The position numbers were made by a program, and so were the translations under genes. A stretch of 64,000 nucleotides of DNA from assembly GCA_947652115.1 (NCBI GenBank), contig OX393565.1, positions 25,972,583 to 26,036,582 on the forward strand, in the 5' to 3' direction. Of this stretch, positions 1-9,331 are shown one piece after another. Under the pieces are notes generated by a model. It ran no database searches. It had not been told where the DNA came from and worked only from the letters and a program-made list of their open reading frames with translations. The DNA comes from Blastomussa wellsi (lineage: Eukaryota; Cnidaria; Anthozoa; Scleractinia; Plerogyridae). The number at the start of each line of letters is the position of its first letter. The stretch's first letter is position 1.

Positions 1-1404
1 TCTCTCTGGTGGTAATTAACATTCCTGCCTTTTTCCATTGTAAGGCCAAGAGACTTGAATTTTACTTGCTCGCCAGATCACTTTAGATCAAATAAAAAGA
101 ACAATGTTGCAAAAACCCTAACCTAACTACAACAGAAGCCTAACTACTAGCTAGTACATATATGCAGCATTGTCAGTTTCAATTTAAATGCAATGATTTT
201 GTCCCACATGGGCTGAGCAATTATATTATTTCCACCCACCCATCCACTTGATTTTTATTTCAAAGCTGACTCTCAAACAAACACATCTATTTACTACATA
301 ACAAGCCTTATGGCTAGCCTTTAAGCTTGTCTCCAAGACAATCCTCCAATGAAAGCTCCTCCTGAGGTGCTCAGATGAACTATAATGTTGGCAAAAACAA
401 TAGTTTAACCTTCTTTGAGCATGTGCAGTCCAGACTTGAAAATTAATTGGCACGATTCACTAGATAGGCAAATGCTGTGCATTTACCAATTGACTTCAGC
501 TGTCTTCAAGTGCTGATAATCCTTCCATCTCTGGTGATATGGCAGCAACAGGCAAGTTAACCATCATCTTTGCAGTAGGCTTTAAAAGAAATGACTAGCA
601 TTTAAAATCTCTTTACTTCAGTCATGCCAACCTCAATATCCTAAATCATTTAGTCTCAATGTCACTGGGCTGATTAGTCTTTGCTAAATTTCAAACTGTA
701 ACCCCAAGCAGATGTTTATTTACTCACATCCTTCCTTGTGTTAGAGAGTTTTTCCGAGTTTTACCCTCTTGCCAACACTTTTTCTGAATTGAGCCCTCCA
801 GGAAATATTACAAAATCAAATTGAAACCACTTATATTTCATCATCCATCAAAAAACACTTACAGTTCATTCAATAGCAAGGATGATTCTCCTTTTAAAGA
901 AATATATCAACTTTCTTACAAACTCGTCTTAACAATTTGGATAGCAAAATTGAGAGTACTGTGTTATTGCAATGCAATACCTTCTGGGAGAAGCTTTAGA
1001 TGTACTTTACGACAATTGAGGATGAAGCCAGAACATCACCTAAGCTCACCTTGATGCTGTGAAAGCAATCAACACATGATTAAAACACTAGATCTCTTCA
1101 CCAAGTCATACAAAGACATTTTTATTTACAAATTTTGTAATAAATAAGAATATTTACAATAAAAATAGTACTCTGCGGATATCGAAAGTATGAAATGTTT
1201 CAGGAAAAGCAACATTTTAACGCAGCAATTTGTTTCACTACCTAATCGAATATTTATCAACTTGGGCAATGACCCAAACTCCAAAACAAGAATAGATTTG
1301 TCAGTCTTGGAAAAAATTTTTACTCTTCTTGCCCCTTGATAAAAAACTTAGAGATCCATCGCCTCCTCTCTTATCACCGTTAATATTTGAAAATCGCAAT
1401 ATTG
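1..1404. other. Non-coding stretch before the SERTA gene
   Basis: No convincing coding region is visible; short open frames here lack splice context and resemble no family I know. The right part (roughly 1120-1404) is probably the 3' UTR of the minus-strand SERTA gene. The remainder is AT-rich unique-looking sequence. Confidence 0.4.
1121..1126 (-). terminator. Possible polyadenylation signal of the SERTA gene
   Basis: TTTATT on the plus strand reads AATAAA on the minus strand, about 280 bp after the SERTA stop codon. The hexamer is common in AT-rich DNA, so this is only a positional inference. Confidence 0.3.
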
Positions 1405-1776
1405 CTAGTCAGAAATACTACTTCGTGTTTTACAGCTAGTACTAAGTTTCTGAAAGAAGTCGTCGATACCTAACAAATCATCGTCATCTTGGTAGGATGC
1501 ATTCATGTTCCATCCAAGGCCATCAGGGGCCTCTTGCCATTCATATGAATCCTCCAGTTTGCGACGTTTCGTTTTGTTCATACATCTCTCCGTAATCTCT
1601 TCGTTTAGTCTTTGTACCGTTAGCTCCAATACAGCGTTCCGCAGCATGTCTGGGTCCCTTTTCCTTTTGTTCGCTTTTTTCTTCTCCAACGATGTCGTTA
1701 GTAAAGACCAAAGTTCTTTATCCGAATAAAGCGAGTGTTTTCCACGTTTTGTCTTCAAACTTGGACGGCTGTGCAT
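1405..1776 (-). CDS. SERTA domain-containing protein, single coding exon
   Basis: A 123-residue protein with no intron in the coding part. Residues about 25-61 align without gaps to the SERTA domain as I remember it from SERTAD2/CDCA4: an SL..K helix, then DPDMLRNAV in place of the family's EPSLQKTVL, ending LNEEI in place of IQEEL. Basic clusters KRKR (37-40) and KTKRRK (68-73) could be nuclear signals, and an acidic patch DDDDLLGIDD (97-106) recalls the acidic C-terminal transactivation region of the family. Family members are nuclear co-regulators that contact CDK4, E2F/DP or CBP; that role is inferred here. The start at 1776 is the first ATG in an open frame that reaches about 45 bp further upstream. 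Shorter than vertebrate SERTADs. Alternative: unrelated basic nuclear protein. Confidence 0.6.
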   Translation of the reverse strand: MHSRPSLKTKRGKHSLYSDKELWSLLTTSLEKKKANKRKRDPDMLRNAVLELTVQRLNEEITERCMNKTKRRKLEDSYEWQEAPDGLGWNMNASYQDDDDLLGIDDFFQKLSTSCKTRSSISD

Positions 1777-2314
1777 GCTATGTCGCAAATAAAACAGGCA
1801 AGGTTTGTTTAGGTCAACTATCTACACCAGACTTTACAGCGGGTCAGTTTTACACCAGTGCTGCTGGCGAACAGAAGTTCTCTGTCGAGACCACGTTTAC
1901 CCGTAAATTTTCACTTTTAGTCTTCTGCTGGATATTGAAAATTCCCCGTTCAAAAAGCAGTTCTTTTCAATCTCAATTTCTCGATGTAATTAGCGATACG
2001 GTTTTGCCAAACCGACAACGAAGACTCGGCGACGAACAATACCCGTTGAAAAGCGACGCCCTCGAGTAAAAGCGAAGAAAGAAACAGCAAAAACGTCTCC
2101 TTCGCGAAAAACCTTGTTTGAGAAGAAATGTTTTTTCAATTTCCTGCGCTAGAAGAGGGAATATACAAAGCGCAAAGATATAGAAACAGAACGACAAAAA
2201 CTTACATCCGAACAGCACAGAGGATACCCCAAACACTGAACAACGCAACAAACGTCTCTGATACGTAAAGGCACACCTCACCAGTCAAACAGGAAAAACC
2301 TGTTGGAAGCAAGT

Positions 2315-2402
2315 TTTCAACCAATCATCTTTCGAGAAAGTGGGCAAATGATCCAATCACAAGCTGCGTGATTAATAAATTTGACGTCAAGGGATTACGT
2401 CA
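2315..2402 (-). promoter_or_regulatory. CCAAT plus CRE-like promoter motifs of the SERTA gene
   Basis: Two CCAAT boxes (near 2320 and 2353, reading ATTGG on the minus strand), a full CRE TGACGTCA at 2382-2389 and a second CRE-like TTACGTCA at 2395-2402 lie together about 550-630 bp upstream of the SERTA start. CRE and CCAAT pairs are typical of stimulus-induced genes. Use as a promoter is inferred; there is no transcript evidence. Confidence 0.4.
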
Positions 2403-4330
2403 TGAACTGTTTACGTGCGTGTTCGTTTTCAGAGGGATTGGGGAAAACGTTGCAATTTCGGTTTTCAAGGGAATTTTCAATTCGTCATCTTCATCCTGTG
2501 CTCATATCATCGTTTCGCTCATCTATAAATGGACGTCAAAAAACTGAGGAAAAATGATGCTTTCCTTTTCAAATATCAATCTAATCAGCAGTGTTCACTG
2601 ATGCGTACGTGCGTACATGCGTGAGCGGGTATCGAGCCTGCCTGACAACTTGCAAATTCAGCCGTTAAGGCCCTTGCGGCCAGAGGACACCTAGCTATCG
2701 TTTGTCATTTTACATTGTTTATAATAAGTTTAGCTGTTTATGTGTGAATAAAATTGTTATCATTGCTTTCTATAGTTTTTTTATGCATCTAGGTAGTCTT
2801 GTAGCGGAGTAGACGATTTTTTCGGCTCTCGTTTCAAAACAAGAGCCGAAAAAAAAAGCGTCTGCTCTTGAAGGCTAGGTAGTGTACTACTTTAGTAGGT
2901 TATGGTACATAATATGGTACATGACAAGGCCCTGGATACATAGCATTCAATGAACCCCCCCCCCCCCCCCCCCTACTGAGAATAGGAAACATCCTCACCC
3001 CTAAATAACGAGCACTATCGCAAAGGTGTAAGCCTGAAAATTGTTAAAAAATATAGGCTTCTAAGATGCTATTTCCTGCATTTTGCAATGTACCAAGGAT
3101 GCTGTGTCATAAAATTTGACGCCCTTGTGTTTCTCACAAGATAAAACTGTACTCCCTAAAGTGGAGCTGGTTTTAAAATTGTACCCCTCCCCCCTTAAAA
3201 CCACCACCCTCCCCCTGGTGTAATAAACGATCAGTCCCTAAGATTGACCTGTTCGGAATATCTTTCTCAGTTTTTGTTTTTTCCTTGGATTGGGTGTCCT
3301 TTTTTGAGTTTGGGCCTAAATAGGGTATCAAATATTCTGTTTTATCCTTCGTGGCACACACCTTTCCAAAAATTGAAGGTGGTACCCCCTGCCCCCTCGG
3401 GACAAGTGTATGGTCTGGAAATTTTCATCAAAATGGGTCGAGATAGAGGGCCTACATGGGAGGGGGAATCTGCACAACAGTATTTAGAGTGTATTATTAT
3501 ACAGTTAACGTTAAAATGTTGGGCTTTATAACACTTCGCATTAAAAATATCAGACCCATAACAATTTTCAGTTAAAATTGGCATACAAAATGCAACTGAA
3601 TGTTGTGTTGCCGCTTTTTATGTGGCATCAATGGTGGATCTAGGAATATTTTAGGGGAGTGAATTGAAATGAAAATACAATAAAAAGCAGATAAAGAGAA
3701 ATACTCTGTTACAAAACTATAAAATAAAAAGATTTCACTGTCACTTTTATGGGTCAAGGAGCCAAAATGAGGGCGTGGGGGATTTAATTCACAAAGGCAT
3801 AGTAAAATTTAGAGAATAAGAAGGTGATCTCCTCTGACCTGTCAGTTGGTCCAAAAATATTTTTTCTTCTAACCTTTCTTTAAACAACTTAAGGTGGCTC
3901 ACAATAGTTTAGACCTTCCCATCTCAGGCTTTCTTTTACAGCTAGCTAGGCCAATGATGTTCATGAAAAACATTCAGTGCAGTCTTGTCAAAGTGACACC
4001 AAACTTATTCTGCCATGCCAACATAAAAGGAGGTCAAAGATACCCTACAAATGTATTTGATCCTTTCAGAGTGATAACTTTAAAACTATGCAGTGAAAGT
4101 TGAATAATAGGCATTGTAATGTATTATAGGTAGTGTTTAGCATAATAGTATGTGGTGTGTCAGTGAAGCAAGCTGACCCATGATAGGAAGAACCATTTCT
4201 GTCTAAAATCTCTTAGTTAGTAGTCTGGATTTTACATCACAGGCAGCTAGAATGGACAGCTCACAAAATTATAAATCTGACAGAGTGTTGAATGAGGATT
4301 TTAACTATTTAGTGGACTTTCTAAAGTCAT
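2403..4330. other. Gene-free, repeat-containing intergenic stretch
   Basis: No supported gene. It holds a 19-base C run (2955-2973), a hairpin (2811-2863) and C/G-rich degenerate repeat sequence around 3170-3470 with several runs of five to seven C or G. Short open frames in both strands have no recognisable domain. Confidence 0.5.
2811..2863. repeat. Short imperfect hairpin
   Basis: Arms AGACG-T-rich-CGGCTC and GAGCCG-A-rich-CGTCT face each other over a short loop around CGTTTCAAAAC. It could be a MITE relic or part of a 3' end structure. Confidence 0.6.
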
Positions 4331-4336
4331 TTTATT
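4331..4336 (-). terminator. Possible polyadenylation signal of NAA80
   Basis: AATAAA on the minus strand, about 130 bp after the NAA80 stop codon; distance and orientation fit a short 3' UTR. Confidence 0.4.
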
Positions 4337-4465
4337 GAAGTTGACCATCAATAAAATGTTTTGGGGCTGGGAATCTAAACAGAAAATCTCAGAGTCATTC
4401 AAATTTCCTGCCTATTGCCAGCCTCTTCCCCTACCACTGCACCTTTTATATTGATATGTGCATTG

Positions 4466-7400
4466 CTAAATTTCTTTCATCATCCACACTGAATTATTAA
4501 TAATTGATCTAATTCGTCTGGTTGGAATTTTTAGTGCAGGTGGGGGTGGGGGTGATGGTGGCTGAAGGGCAGAAGTAACCACTTTTTTTAGCGATGAGTT
4601 CTGGCAAATTTCCTCTTGTGGATCCAGCTCATCTTGACCAGTGTTTATCCTTCGTCTTTCACGGCTTTCTTCAGGTTCTTGGGTATCATCATTTATCACA
4701 GAATTTCTAGGTCTGCGGTCTACGCACTGGCCTTCTTCTTGATCTACCATTTGAGATTCCCTTTCTCCAAACTGCTCTCGTAACAATGCAAGCTGCAACA
4801 AAATAAGATATTAATTGCCTTAACCTACTGTTAAAATTACTTTGCTCTAAGATGATTTCCTTTGATGTAATTCTGGGAGCCTAGTTAAAGTTCCTGAAGA
4901 GCTGGCAAAAACCTATCTGCAAATTATTTGAGGCTCTTGAGCTTTCAGAAAAGGAATTGTGGATATGTCCATAGTTTGCTTGTTGGCTATACTGAACAAG
5001 TAGTAATACTAATTGACAAAAGAAACAGCACAAATTTAGAAGCTTGTATTGAGTAGTACTTATACAGCTAGACACCAAAGCCATGTATAATTGTTGAAAT
5101 AAGAAATGTATTACTGTTGCTGTCTGCGGTTTAGTTTTCTCACGCCTGATTGGCTTTTTCCTTGTAACACAATAACATTCCATAAACATTTCTGGCATTC
5201 ACGATTTTCTTAGTTTCACAGTAAATTGTCTTCAACTTGTAACTTAATGTATTCAAGATAAATTTAAATAGAGTATATGCTGACTCAAGAGCACCTTGAG
5301 TTCAACATTTCTTCTTTTGATTTTTTTAGTTTTGATTTTACTTTTTTGTTTTATACTTAGTTATTCTCCGGTGCTGTTGTACAACACTCATGAATCTGTA
5401 TTATAAACTAATTAAAACAACAATACCTGAGAGTTTGTAAACAGACTTGACCTGGCTTTCACTGGAGTGACTTGGGAACAACATTGATATCCAAGGTGTG
5501 TATAGAATTCACACTTTTCAAATGTTGCAAGATAGATGGTTGAACATCCCAACCTGATATACCAACATTAATATTTAAAAGGAGAACAGTTCTACGATAA
5601 AATTGGCAATATTATAAAATAGTACAGGTTTGAAACTGGCATGTATGAACAGAACTTTGGGTCAGATGACAATTCATGCATGCATGCATAAAATGTTAAG
5701 CCTACATTTTCAAAGTTTGTCAATTTCAAGCCTTCTAAATTAAATCCTCCTGATTTGAAGCCACCATTGTTTCTTCTCTGTTTATTATTACCACTATATA
5801 CTTTAATAAACTATAATTTCAAAGCAGTATTATACATAACCAACTGAAGATGAGGAATTATTGTGAGAAAGCTCCTTTAACCAATTTTAACCAAAGATTT
5901 GTACAGAATTTGCCATAGAGTATAAATCCATATTTGTCATACAAAAAAATAAAACTGTTAAACAGTTTGAACTTATTAAAAGTTTGAACTTATGCATGGT
6001 TTTCACCAGCGATGGAGTCTGAGTCAGAGCCATAAGAACGCTTACAAACTAGTGACAAAAAAGTTGTAAGCAGAGTCATAAGCGCGACAGAATCGGAGTT
6101 GGAAGAATCAAAACGTTTCCATTTTATTTCTTCTGATTCCACTTTTGACTCTGTCGCTTATAATCTAGTGAAAACTAGATCTTCAGAGCTACAAGCAGAA
6201 GTGGAAGAATAAACCAATCTGATCACAATGCTAGTTTCAGGTACTGCGAGTACTTCCTTTCTGCTTGCCACTCCAAAAATGTAGTTTTTGCTGGATCATA
6301 AGCGACAGAGTCATAAGCGGAATTGTTACTCTGTTTATGACTCTGATCCATCAATTTGATTTTCAGTAGATCATAATGTTTGTGATTCTGCTTATGACTC
6401 TCAGGTGACCGTTTTCCAACAACATGAGCGCTGACGAAGTGTGCCTCCAGTGGGGTCAGGAGGCATACTACAACTGACAAAATTTTTAAGCTTTTTAACT
6501 TCAAAGTGAAAGGTGTCATTGTATGGTATAATGAGTCACTGGGACAAGACTTTGACTAGGTGTTTTTGTGTTTTTGGTATTAAAACTTGGAAACATTCTT
6601 CAACTCTAAGAATATTTACTTATTACAAAAGGCCTGAGCGATTTCCGTCAAACGGTGAAAGCTGGTCTGGATCTGCACCTGACTCTGACTCTGTCACTTG
6701 TAAAAATCAGGCTTTAGTCAATCACAAGAATATGGCACAGCATGACTTACTGAGAGGCATAGCTTTCTGTTAGCTCCATTAGTTTTTTGCCTAGACCTTG
6801 TCCTCTCTGGGTCTTTTCTATAAGAACTAACCAAGAAAAATAAAGATGAAAAAAATATAGGCATAACTCAGCTTGTTATAAACTCAATCAAACGATTGGG
6901 TTTAGAGTGAAACCCGCAAAACCACAAATGACTAATTGAAAATATTTTTAGATGTTAGTTGTTTTGATTCTTAAGTTACGGTTCACTGATTGGGCAGAAT
7001 ACTACAAAGGATTTTTTTCCCCATCAGGAGGCAGAGGTCAGAGAGCTGTCTTAGATACAAAACTCCTTTCCCCTGGATTCTCATTTTCGCTCCAACATTT
7101 CTTTTCAGTTGCAACTTTCCTGCACCCCCAAGAGTAACTGGTACTTCTGTAGCTCCTTTAACTTAGTGTAGCCTGGAACACAGCATGGGGTTTATGGCTG
7201 GATTCAGGGATAATAAGCCATGGCAGCATTATACTGTCTAGGGGCTAGCTGGTCACAGTAGAGACCCTAGGATATCCTGGGCAATCCTTTTAATCATTTT
7301 TAATTTCCATGATTGTGATTGATACATCATCCAGTTTATAGATCGTTTTGCTGAACTGTGTTTGGGGAAACCCAAGTCAATGGATAGACCATTATAATTA

Positions 7401-9062
7401 TTTGTTAATAACAGTGCTTGTTATAACTACATTTAATTTGTAACCAAATATACTGCTTGCTTGGTGTGACAAAAAGGCTGCCTTGGGTGTTTTAATTTTG
7501 CTACTCAGTCCTCACCACATGTCACAAATGCTGCCCCTGGCTTTCCAAGAACCTGGTTAAGTCTGCTGTGGCCGGTGACTCTTGTTTCACCACGATCACC
7601 TTTTTGTAGAAGAATGAGCGAACAGGGAAGGTCATCTTGACCTTCTGCTAAGTATTGCAGTCTGAAGTTAAAAGAAGCAGAATGATACAAATCAGTACAA
7701 ATGTATGCACCTATCAATGTAAATCCGGCTTGGGGGGGGGGGGGGTGCGGGCATAGGTGGGGGATTTGAACTGAGCTGAGATTCTCTGTTCAATTGCCAT
7801 GCCCCCGGGCAATTGTAGATGGTCAAAAGAGTCACTTAAAGTCAAGAGAATGTTGCTAGAAAGGCCAATAAAAAGGTCAAAAGTCCCCACTATGGGACAA
7901 TAACTACTGTCAAATCCCCTACCTGTGCCCGCACTCCCCACCCCACCACAGGATTTACATTGATAGATGCATATAAGATATGACAACTTTATTTATACAC
8001 GGTATTTCCATCAGCTTATTCAGAAGTATTTATGGTAATCAACTAACTACCTATCTTCCTAGCTACAAAAAAAGGTATAAAATACAAAAGAATAAAAACT
8101 GCTTTTCATGGAGGCTGTGTTCAAAAAATATGCTTAAAAATTTCGCTTAAGAATTATAATAAAAATTTACTTAAAACTGTGGCGACTTAGTTTTGTCTTA
8201 AACTCACTTAAGGAAGTCGCTTGTCTTAATTCTGTGGGTAAGTTGTTCCACAACTGAGCTCCACTGTATGAAAAACTTCTCTTCAGGTAATCAGTGCGAG
8301 GTTGTGGAAGAACTAGTTTGTTTTCGGTATTCCTCAAACGATAAGCAATCGCGTTGTCGCGATAAACAATTTTGATTGTAAATATTCTGGTGTCATCCCA
8401 TGCAAAGTCTTATACATCATGATAGATTTCTTCTCTAATCTTTGATGACAGTGTTTACGCCACCCTAATACCCGGAACACCTCATCTAAATCACTATCGT
8501 AGCTCGCAGACATCAAAATGCGGGCTGCGCGATTTTGAAGCCTTTGAAGCTTTTCAGAAAGGCCCTTGCCACAGTTTCCCCATACCACATTACAATAATC
8601 AAAGTGAGGCTGAACAAGGCTATTATAGACCCTGATCAAAATGTTAAATGGGATTTAATTTCGTATTCGTTTGATTGCACCAATGGCCGAAGTAATCTTT
8701 TTACAAACATTTTCAATGTGGCACTCCCAATTCAAAGTTTGATCGATGTAGACCCCAAGGGATTTAGCTGATGCTACCTGTTCTACAGCCTTGTCATTTA
8801 TAATAAGAGAAGGACTTTCTGAAAACTGCGATAACTTCTGCCTTGACGCAATAAGCATACAGCTGTATATATGACAACGTACACTTTCTGTTGTTGAAAT
8901 CACATACAGTCTTTTCGGAGATATATTTGAAATCGGTGTTTACCTCCCAGTGAGACTCTTGTGCCATTGAGAATTCAAAAGATTTGCTGTTTCCTCCAGG
9001 AATTCGGGATGATGTCGCAATCGAGCAAATGACAGATCTCCGCAAATCATGTTTTGGTCCAT
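4466..9062 (-). CDS. NAA80: N-alpha-acetyltransferase 80 (actin N-terminal acetyltransferase), five exons
   Basis: Join of 8944-9062, 7516-7661, 6751-6826, 5427-5553 and 4466-4792 on the minus strand gives 264 residues with consistent GT-AG sites and phases. The GNAT acetyl-CoA loop RGQGLGKK (from residue 96) lies in exon 3, FYTHLGYQ in exon 4, GHSRLNQVL in exon 2. The last exon has an acidic linker, a proline run (about 234-241) and ends SVWMMKEI, closely like the human end FWMEKDI. In mammals the enzyme acetylates the processed N-terminus of actin, and the proline run binds profilin; this is family knowledge. Starts at 9062 and 9050 are both in frame, after an upstream ORF. Introns carry a LINE fragment and two MITEs. 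Divergent partner of ARMT1. Confidence 0.93.
5999..6175. repeat. MITE-like element with GTTTTCAC termini, NAA80 intron
   Basis: Starts GGTTTTCACCAGCGATGGAG and ends with the inverted form ...AGTGAAAAC. The interior carries repeated GAGTCATAAGCG/GACTCTG blocks. A related copy lies at 60405-60655 in the opposite orientation, and broken relatives follow at about 6285-6410 and 6640-6715. Confidence 0.65.
7711..7966. mobile_element. 256-bp MITE with perfect 16-bp TIR, NAA80 intron 1
   Basis: The left end CTATCAATGTAAATCC and right end GGATTTACATTGATAG are exact reverse complements. ATGCAC before and ATGCAT after the element may be a target-site duplication. The interior is also partly inverted (GTGCGGGCATAGGTGGG against CCTACCTGTGCCCGCAC), with a G run next to the left end. 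A relative lies at 18179-18480. Confidence 0.8.
7985..8880 (-). pseudogene. Truncated LINE reverse transcriptase fragment in NAA80 intron 1
   Basis: Minus-strand fragments encode the C-terminal part of a non-LTR retrotransposon polyprotein: SLGVYIDQTLNW, then YNSLVQPHFDYCNVVWG and LQNRAARILM, typical of CR1/L2/jockey-like elements after the RT palm. Reading is split over at least two frames with stops, and the RT catalytic region is missing, so it is dead and 5'-truncated. Both edges are approximate. The same peptide signature (GVYIDQTLN) occurs in the LINE at 35.3-36.6 kb. Confidence 0.8.
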
Positions 9063-9097
9063 CTCCTCAAATCATGTTTTGGTCCATCATCCGCCAT
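9047..9097 (-). other. Upstream ORF overlapping the NAA80 start
   Basis: A 16-codon frame beginning ATGGCGGATGATGG ends in TGA at 9049-9047, which overlaps the in-frame NAA80 ATG at 9050 as ATGA. Its end is set by a 25-bp tandem duplication. It could restrict or couple NAA80 translation; whether it lies in the transcript is not shown. Confidence 0.45.
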
Positions 9098-9331
9098 GTT
9101 GGATTAATACATCCGAAAAAGACTAGGAACTAGCCTTGAAAGACTTGTCTCGTACACAGGCCCAGCCGGCTAAGAGGGGCAAGCGGCTCTGGGGACGAGA
9201 ATGCCCAGACCTCTAATCCGGAAAATTGCTTCAATTCACCAAGTAGGCTTTTTCCTATTTTTTCTGGTCGTCTTTTATTTTGTACATGTAGATACTCACA
9301 TTATAAATCAATAGAGGCAGTAGCTTGAGCT
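9063..9331. promoter_or_regulatory. Shared divergent promoter of NAA80 and ARMT1
   Basis: Only 269 bp separate the two start codons. CCGCCATGTTGG at 9091-9102 fits the YY1 consensus, a motif typical near the 5' ends of TATA-less housekeeping genes. Positions 9141-9205 contain a fragment related to the inverted-repeat family at 40850-41158 (GGCCCAGCCGGCTAAGAGG). Bidirectional use is inferred from gene layout. Confidence 0.55.

Noticed and set aside
1973..2281. 102-codon minus-strand frame rich in Arg, Phe and Cys
   Set aside because: No domain and no clear splice to the SERTA exon; more likely 5' UTR or promoter of that gene.
2808..2866. Hairpin followed by A run as a bacterial-type terminator
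   Set aside because: The context is eukaryotic, so an intrinsic terminator reading makes no sense.
4466..4801. Stand-alone proline-rich gene beginning at 4801
   Set aside because: It is the last exon of NAA80: an acceptor lies at 4793-4794 and the phase joins the GNAT exons.
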